Shown one piece after another: positions 5,103-8,460 of a stretch of DNA of 8,460 nt. Origin of the DNA: DAOUMU01 sp034409055 (lineage in GTDB: Bacteria; Chloroflexota; Anaerolineae; 4572-78; J111); the NCBI GenBank assembly GCA_034409055.1, contig DAOUMU010000284.1:1-8460 (forward strand), in the 5' to 3' direction. A program made the translations under genes and the position numbers. The first letter of the stretch is position 1. Each line of letters begins with the position of its first letter. The notes beneath the pieces are model-generated. The model saw nothing but the letters and a program-made list of their open reading frames with translations, was not told where the DNA came from and did not search any database.

Positions 5103-6740
5103 ATGGCAAAACAACTCGCTTTTCATGAAGACGCACGCCGGCGTTTAAAGGTTGGCGTAGACATCTTGGCCGACGCCGTAAAGACCACCCTGGGCCCCAA
5201 GGGGCGCAATGTTGCCCTGGATAAAAAGTGGGGCGCTCCGACGATTACCCACGACGGCGTAACCGTGGCCAAGGAAATTGAATTGAAAGACCCGTATGAA
5301 AATATGGGGGCGCAACTACTCAAGGAAGCCGCTACCAAAACCAACGACGTGGCCGGCGACGGGACCACCACGGCCACTGTTTTAGCCCAGTCCATTGTTA
5401 CCGAAGGCTTGAAGAACGTTGCGGCCGGGGCCAATCCTATGCTGCTCAAGCGCGGCATTGAACAGGCAGCCGAGCAGTCGGCCAAGTTTATCCGCGACAA
5501 TTCTATTGAGGTCAAAGGTAAAGACGACATTGCCCACGTGGCCAGCATCTCTGCGGCCGATACGGCTATCGGTGACCTGATTGCCGAAGTGATGGACAAA
5601 GTGGGTAAGGATGGCGTCATTACCGTGGAAGAGAGCAAGGGCCTGGCTTTTGAGACCGATTATGTTGAGGGTATGCAATTTGACCGGGGGTACATCAGCC
5701 CCTACTTCATCACAGACCAAGAGGTAATGCAGGCCGTTCTCAATGAACCTTTCATCCTGATCCACGATAAGAAAATCTCCTCTGCCCAGGACATCGTGCC
5801 CATCCTGGAAAAATTGGTGCAGACCGGTAAGCGTGACCTGGTCATCATTGCCGAGGATGTTGATGGCGAAGCCCTGGCCACGCTTGTACTGAACAAGTTG
5901 CGGGGCACCTTCAACGTGGTGGCTGTCAAGGCTCCGGGCTTTGGTGACCGTCGCAAAGCGATGCTGCAAGATATTGCCATCCTCACCGGTGGCGTGGTCA
6001 TTACCGAAGAGATGGGGCGCAAGTTAGACACTGCTACCCTGGCTGATCTGGGCCGGGCAGACAAAGTGTCTTCCACCAAGGATGACACGACCATCGTTGG
6101 TGGCGCTGGTTCTGAAGAGGCGATCACCGGCCGCATCGGCCAGATTAAGGCCGAGATTGAAGCCAGCACCAGTGATTATGATCGTGAAAAACTCCAGGAG
6201 CGCCTGGCCAAACTGGCCGGTGGCGTGGCCGTCATCGGGGTGGGTGCAGCCACCGAAGTCGAACTGAAAGAGAAAAAGCATCGCGTCGAAGACGCTCTCA
6301 GTGCCACTCGGGCGGCCGTCGAAGAAGGGGTGGTGCCTGGTGGCGGAGTCGCTCTGATCAATGCGATTGAGACCTTGAAGAATCTTTCGGATGACAATCC
6401 CGACATTAACACCGGGATTGCCATTGTGCGCCGGGCTTTAGAAGAGCCGATGCGCCAGTTAGCTCGCAACGCCGGCAAAGAAGGGGCCATTGTTATCGAA
6501 GAAGTGCGTCGCCAGCTCCCGAACAATGATCGTATCGGTTATAACGTGCTAACCGATGAGTACGTTGACATGGTTAAAGCCGGCATCATCGATCCGGCTA
6601 AAGTAACCCGCAGTGCTATAGAGAACGCTGCCTCTATTGCCGCCATGATCCTGACCACCGAAGCCCTCATCACCGACATTCCTGAACCGCCCGCTCCCCC
6701 GCCGGGAGGTGGTGGCATGGACCCCAGTATGATGATGTAA
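5103..6740 (+). CDS. groEL: GroEL, 60-kDa chaperonin
   Basis: GroEL is the tetradecameric ATP-driven folding chamber of the cytoplasm. The 545-aa length is standard. Visible landmarks are TLGPKGRN at 29-36, the nucleotide-binding GDGTTTAT starting at residue 85 with the catalytic-site Asp87, and the cpn60 signature AAVEEGVVPGGG in the second equatorial segment, preceded by VEDALSATR. The C-terminus is proline- and glycine-rich and ends GGGGMDPSMMM, a variant of the flexible GGM tail that lines the cavity floor. AAGGAG (5087-5092) lies 10 nt before the ATG. It is co-transcribed with groES and shut off by the terminator just after the stop. All key residues checked are present and nothing suggests a divergent paralog. 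Confidence 0.98.
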   Translation: MAKQLAFHEDARRRLKVGVDILADAVKTTLGPKGRNVALDKKWGAPTITHDGVTVAKEIELKDPYENMGAQLLKEAATKTNDVAGDGTTTATVLAQSIVTEGLKNVAAGANPMLLKRGIEQAAEQSAKFIRDNSIEVKGKDDIAHVASISAADTAIGDLIAEVMDKVGKDGVITVEESKGLAFETDYVEGMQFDRGYISPYFITDQEVMQAVLNEPFILIHDKKISSAQDIVPILEKLVQTGKRDLVIIAEDVDGEALATLVLNKLRGTFNVVAVKAPGFGDRRKAMLQDIAILTGGVVITEEMGRKLDTATLADLGRADKVSSTKDDTTIVGGAGSEEAITGRIGQIKAEIEASTSDYDREKLQERLAKLAGGVAVIGVGAATEVELKEKKHRVEDALSATRAAVEEGVVPGGGVALINAIETLKNLSDDNPDINTGIAIVRRALEEPMRQLARNAGKEGAIVIEEVRRQLPNNDRIGYNVLTDEYVDMVKAGIIDPAKVTRSAIENAASIAAMILTTEALITDIPEPPAPPPGGGGMDPSMMM

Positions 6741-6748
6741 TCTGGTAT

Positions 6749-6785
6749 AAAAAACAGCCTTCTCAATATGAGAAGGCTGTTTTTT
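6749..6785. terminator. Bidirectional rho-independent terminator between groEL and the tRNA cluster
   Basis: A perfect 17-bp inverted repeat (6749-6765 and 6769-6785) has a 3-nt ATA loop. The arms start with AAAAAA and end with TTTTTT, so either strand yields a GC-containing stem (cagccttctca) followed by a U-run. It lies 8 bp after the groEL stop and 17 bp after the 3' end of tRNA-Thr, and so serves both converging transcripts. Confidence 0.95.
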
Positions 6786-6801
6786 CTGTATCTAATTTGT
6801 G

Positions 6802-6874
6802 AGCCCACGGGCGGACTTGAACCGCCGACCTACGCCTTACCAAGGCGTTGCTCTACCTTCTGAGCTACGTGGGC
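6802..6874 (-). tRNA. tRNA-Thr (anticodon GGU)
   Basis: On the minus strand a complete cloverleaf can be drawn: acceptor GCCCACG/CGTGGGC, D stem GCTC/GAGC, anticodon stem ACGCC/GGCGT with loop TTGGTAA (anticodon GGT), and T arm GGCGG-TTCAAGT-CCGCC. The discriminator is U73 and CCA is not encoded. It is the last gene of the three-tRNA cluster. Confidence 0.96.
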
Positions 6875-6917
6875 GGGAGCCAATTAATTGTTAATTACTC
6901 ATTACTAATTGAATCTG

Positions 6918-6991
6918 TCGGGGCGGACGGATTTGAACCGTCGACCTCTTGAACCCCATTCAAGCGCGCTGCCGGACTGCGCCACGCCCCG
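6918..6991 (-). tRNA. tRNA-Pro (anticodon GGG)
   Basis: Minus-strand cloverleaf: acceptor CGGGGCG/CGCCCCG, D stem GCGC/GCGC, anticodon stem CTTGA/TCAAG with loop ATGGGGT (anticodon GGG, followed by G37), and T arm GACGG-TTCAAAT-CCGTC. The C1-G72 pair and A73 are the usual bacterial tRNA-Pro identity elements. CCA is not encoded. Confidence 0.96.
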
Positions 6992-7014
6992 CTAATTATG
7001 TTTAGCAAACAAGG

Positions 7015-7088
<74 letters not shown>

Positions 7089-7120
7089 ACACCTCAATAT
7101 TTATTAGACAGCAAAACAAG

Positions 7121-7149
7121 AGTATAGCACAAGGTGCATGGCCTGTCAA
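7121..7149 (-). promoter_or_regulatory. Promoter of the tRNA cluster
   Basis: On the minus strand TTGACA (7149-7144) and TATACT (7126-7121) are separated by exactly 17 bp, nearly consensus sigma70. The predicted start near 7114 leaves about 25 nt of 5' leader before tRNA-Pro(CGG). It lies 32 bp after the stop of the metallo-hydrolase gene. Confidence 0.88.
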
Positions 7150-7180
7150 AGTGAGTATGCCATATAAAAAATTGATGAAT

Positions 7181-8026
7181 TTAGAACGAGCCGTAAATCA
7201 TCTTCATTTCATCATACACCCGGCTGACCCCGGCCCTGATGCGCTTCTCGATAATTGATTTTTCGCCAGGGCGATAAGGGAAGTAATCGATCATCTGGCT
7301 GATGACCACGGCCGCTTCCGCTTTGGTCCGGCCGGCCTTATATTGTCTACGAACTTTGGACCGCATCGCCCGGATATATTCAGAAACCGGCTCACTCGCT
7401 TCTACGTTGCAGAGCGGGCCATGACCGGGTACAATTTGCTCATATTTCTGCCGGCGAAGCCAGCGTAGTTTCCCTAACCACTCTTCGCTATTGCACTGCC
7501 CCAGGGCCGGATGCTCATTAATCACCACCAAATCACCGGTAAAGAGAATACGTTCTTCCGGTAAATAGAGACCCCCGGTGGCCGGGGTGTGCCCTCCCAG
7601 ATGAACAAAGTGCAACTCTCGGCCCCCTTTTTGCATAATAAGCCGGCCGCTGAAGCACAGTTCCGGCTTGACAATCCTGATCTGGTCAAATTGGACTTGA
7701 ATTTCGGGACGCTTTTTAAAGAGATTTTTCGTCCGATCAATGAAAGTGTCTTTATAATTGGCCATCTCTTTCCAGGCTGCCTCATGGGCCAAAATGGGTG
7801 CATTAAAAAATTGATTACCCATAATGTGTCCCCGATGGTGATCGGTGTTAAAAACGTACAACACTTCATCGGTTAATTCTGAAACTGTTTTGGCCCAATG
7901 TTTTGCCTCTTCCGGGATGATCGGCGTATCAATCACGACTGCCCCGATATCGGTCAGCACGCAACCAACATTGGCCCCTTCATAATCTAATTCAACAAAA
8001 ACTCTATCGGCAATCTCCTGGATCAT
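7181..8026 (-). CDS. Metallo-beta-lactamase-fold hydrolase with altered metal motif
   Basis: The 281-aa protein has the MBL fold: an N-terminal sheet region with GANVGCVLTDIGAVVIDTP at 18-36, GGHTPATGG at 144-152, LFTGDLV at 161-167 and VPGHGPL at 199-205. Thus His146, Asp165 and His202, the later metal ligands, are present. The first motif, normally HxHxDH, reads DHHRGH at 62-67: the first His is Asp62 and the metal-binding Asp is Gly66, while His64 and His67 remain. The C-terminal 70 residues are helical and basic. No signal peptide or membrane segment is seen; the substrate is unknown. I prefer the ATG at 8026, with AGGAGG 12 nt upstream (8044-8039). A TTG at 8047 would add seven residues but contains that RBS. 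Confidence 0.85.
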   Translation of the reverse strand: MIQEIADRVFVELDYEGANVGCVLTDIGAVVIDTPIIPEEAKHWAKTVSELTDEVLYVFNTDHHRGHIMGNQFFNAPILAHEAAWKEMANYKDTFIDRTKNLFKKRPEIQVQFDQIRIVKPELCFSGRLIMQKGGRELHFVHLGGHTPATGGLYLPEERILFTGDLVVINEHPALGQCNSEEWLGKLRWLRRQKYEQIVPGHGPLCNVEASEPVSEYIRAMRSKVRRQYKAGRTKAEAAVVISQMIDYFPYRPGEKSIIEKRIRAGVSRVYDEMKMIYGSF

Positions 8027-8059
8027 ACGCTTAAAAAGCCTCCTCAATAAGCATCGTGT

Positions 8060-8088
8060 AGTTTAACACAAACGGTATGGATAATCAA
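8060..8088 (-). promoter_or_regulatory. Putative promoter of the metallo-hydrolase gene
   Basis: On the minus strand TTGATT (8088-8083) and TAAACT (8065-8060) are 17 bp apart, about 35-60 bp upstream of the start codon. Each hexamer matches four of six consensus bases. Confidence 0.5.
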
Positions 8089-8300
8089 GAGGCACAAAGA
8101 ACATTTTAGGGCTGACCGCCAAAACTGAATACGGTCAGCCGGCCTCTGACCCCAGATCAACGGCGATTTGTCGGGTCGGGGCCGCCCCAGGTTTTTCAAA
8201 AGCTGACATCCTGCTTGGCCTGCTTACGATTCCCCAAGTCATATAAAAAATTCATTTTGAATTTTTTTGAAATTTAAATTGAAATATCACAGGCCGTTTT
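8089..8300. other. Intergenic stretch with no convincing gene
   Basis: This stretch holds an 8-bp hairpin (ggctgacc 8110-8117 / ggtcagcc 8133-8140, 15-nt loop) without a T-run. It also holds an AT-rich 10-bp perfect hairpin (8245-8254 / 8258-8267, TTT loop). Between them is a GC-rich section in which short open frames exist on both strands (about 48 codons without a usable start on +, 35 codons without an RBS on -). None resembles a protein I recognise. Confidence 0.5.
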
Positions 8301-8303
8301 TTG

Positions 8304-8312
8304 TGTTATAAT
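8304..8312 (+). promoter_or_regulatory. Extended -10 promoter pointing to the window end
   Basis: TGTTATAAT combines a perfect TATAAT (8307-8312) with the TGn extension. No good -35 is seen at 16-18 bp, which extended -10 promoters tolerate. The surrounding DNA is strongly AT-rich. Transcription would start near 8319 and run through the hairpin series at 8364-8460. Confidence 0.5.
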
Positions 8313-8363
8313 GTGATTATATAGGGTTGTTGGGGGGCGTATGTAACAGTTGGGGGACAGCCA

Positions 8364-8460
8364 CCTAAAGCGCGAGGCTGAAGCCGTCGCGCTAAAAGAG
8401 CAAAGCCCTGACGGGCTAAAATGCTCAAAAAACCGGCTGTTTTAGGGCGCTTTAGCGTCC
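8364..8460. repeat. Series of short hairpins cut by the window end
   Basis: Hairpin A: 8369-8379 with 8382-8393, 11 bp, GA loop, one bulged G. Hairpin B: agccc/gggct (8404-8408/8413-8417) inside gagca/tgctc (8398-8402/8422-8426). Hairpin C: 8445-8451 with 8454-8460, 7 bp including one G-T. An outer pair ctaaagcgc (8365-8373) / gcgctttag (8447-8455) competes with A and C. Short A-rich linkers separate them. This may be a dispersed palindromic repeat, the subterminal part of a mobile element, or a structured RNA; it continues outside the window. Confidence 0.6.

Noticed and set aside
5123..6526. Long open frames antisense to groEL
   Set aside because: They are mirror frames of a highly expressed conserved gene and show no family resemblance or independent RBS.
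8137..8242. 35-codon minus-strand frame (MTWGIVSRPSRMSAFEKPGA...) and a 48-codon plus-strand frame in the same place
   Set aside because: The minus frame has only AT-rich DNA and no RBS ahead of its ATG, the plus frame has no usable start codon, and neither matches a protein I recognise.

Overview
The window (8,460 bp, moderately GC-rich genes with AT-rich intergenic DNA) looks like chromosomal DNA of an environmental bacterium. GroES/GroEL under HrcA/CIRCE control, larEBC and hairpin-rich intergenic repeats fit a member of the Chloroflexota (Anaerolineae-like). That placement is inferred from the general look of the proteins; no search was run.

Left part (1-4480). A fragment at the very edge (2-85, +) may be the tail of an oxidoreductase. 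It faces a leftward five-gene block: a free-standing 87-aa domain (4037-4300), a chymotrypsin-fold serine protease carrying the same domain at its N-terminus (2979-3998), then larE, larB and larC (2965 down to 182). The lar genes overlap or nearly touch. They encode the three steps that build the nickel-pincer nucleotide (NPN) cofactor from nicotinic acid adenine dinucleotide: LarB carboxylates it, LarE adds sulfur and LarC inserts nickel. No larA-type enzyme that would use the cofactor lies in the window. LarE has the three-cysteine pattern of the iron-sulfur-cluster type.

Middle (4301-6785). A 484-bp divergent intergenic region holds a nested inverted repeat in the leader of the leftward block, two CIRCE operators flanking a good promoter, and a long hairpin just before the groES ribosome binding site. 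groES and groEL follow rightward and end at a perfect 17-bp bidirectional terminator.

Right part (6786-8460). A leftward tRNA cluster (Pro-CGG, Pro-GGG, Thr-GGU) has its own near-consensus promoter and runs into the same terminator. Upstream of it, also leftward, is a metallo-beta-lactamase-fold protein with an altered metal-binding motif. The last ~410 bp contain no convincing gene. They hold an AT-rich stretch, an extended -10 promoter pointing right, and a series of short hairpins cut by the window end.

The most interesting points are the protease with its separate prodomain-like paralog in a lar operon, the 25-bp duplication of the protease translation start, the structured leader of that operon, and the atypical metallo-hydrolase site.
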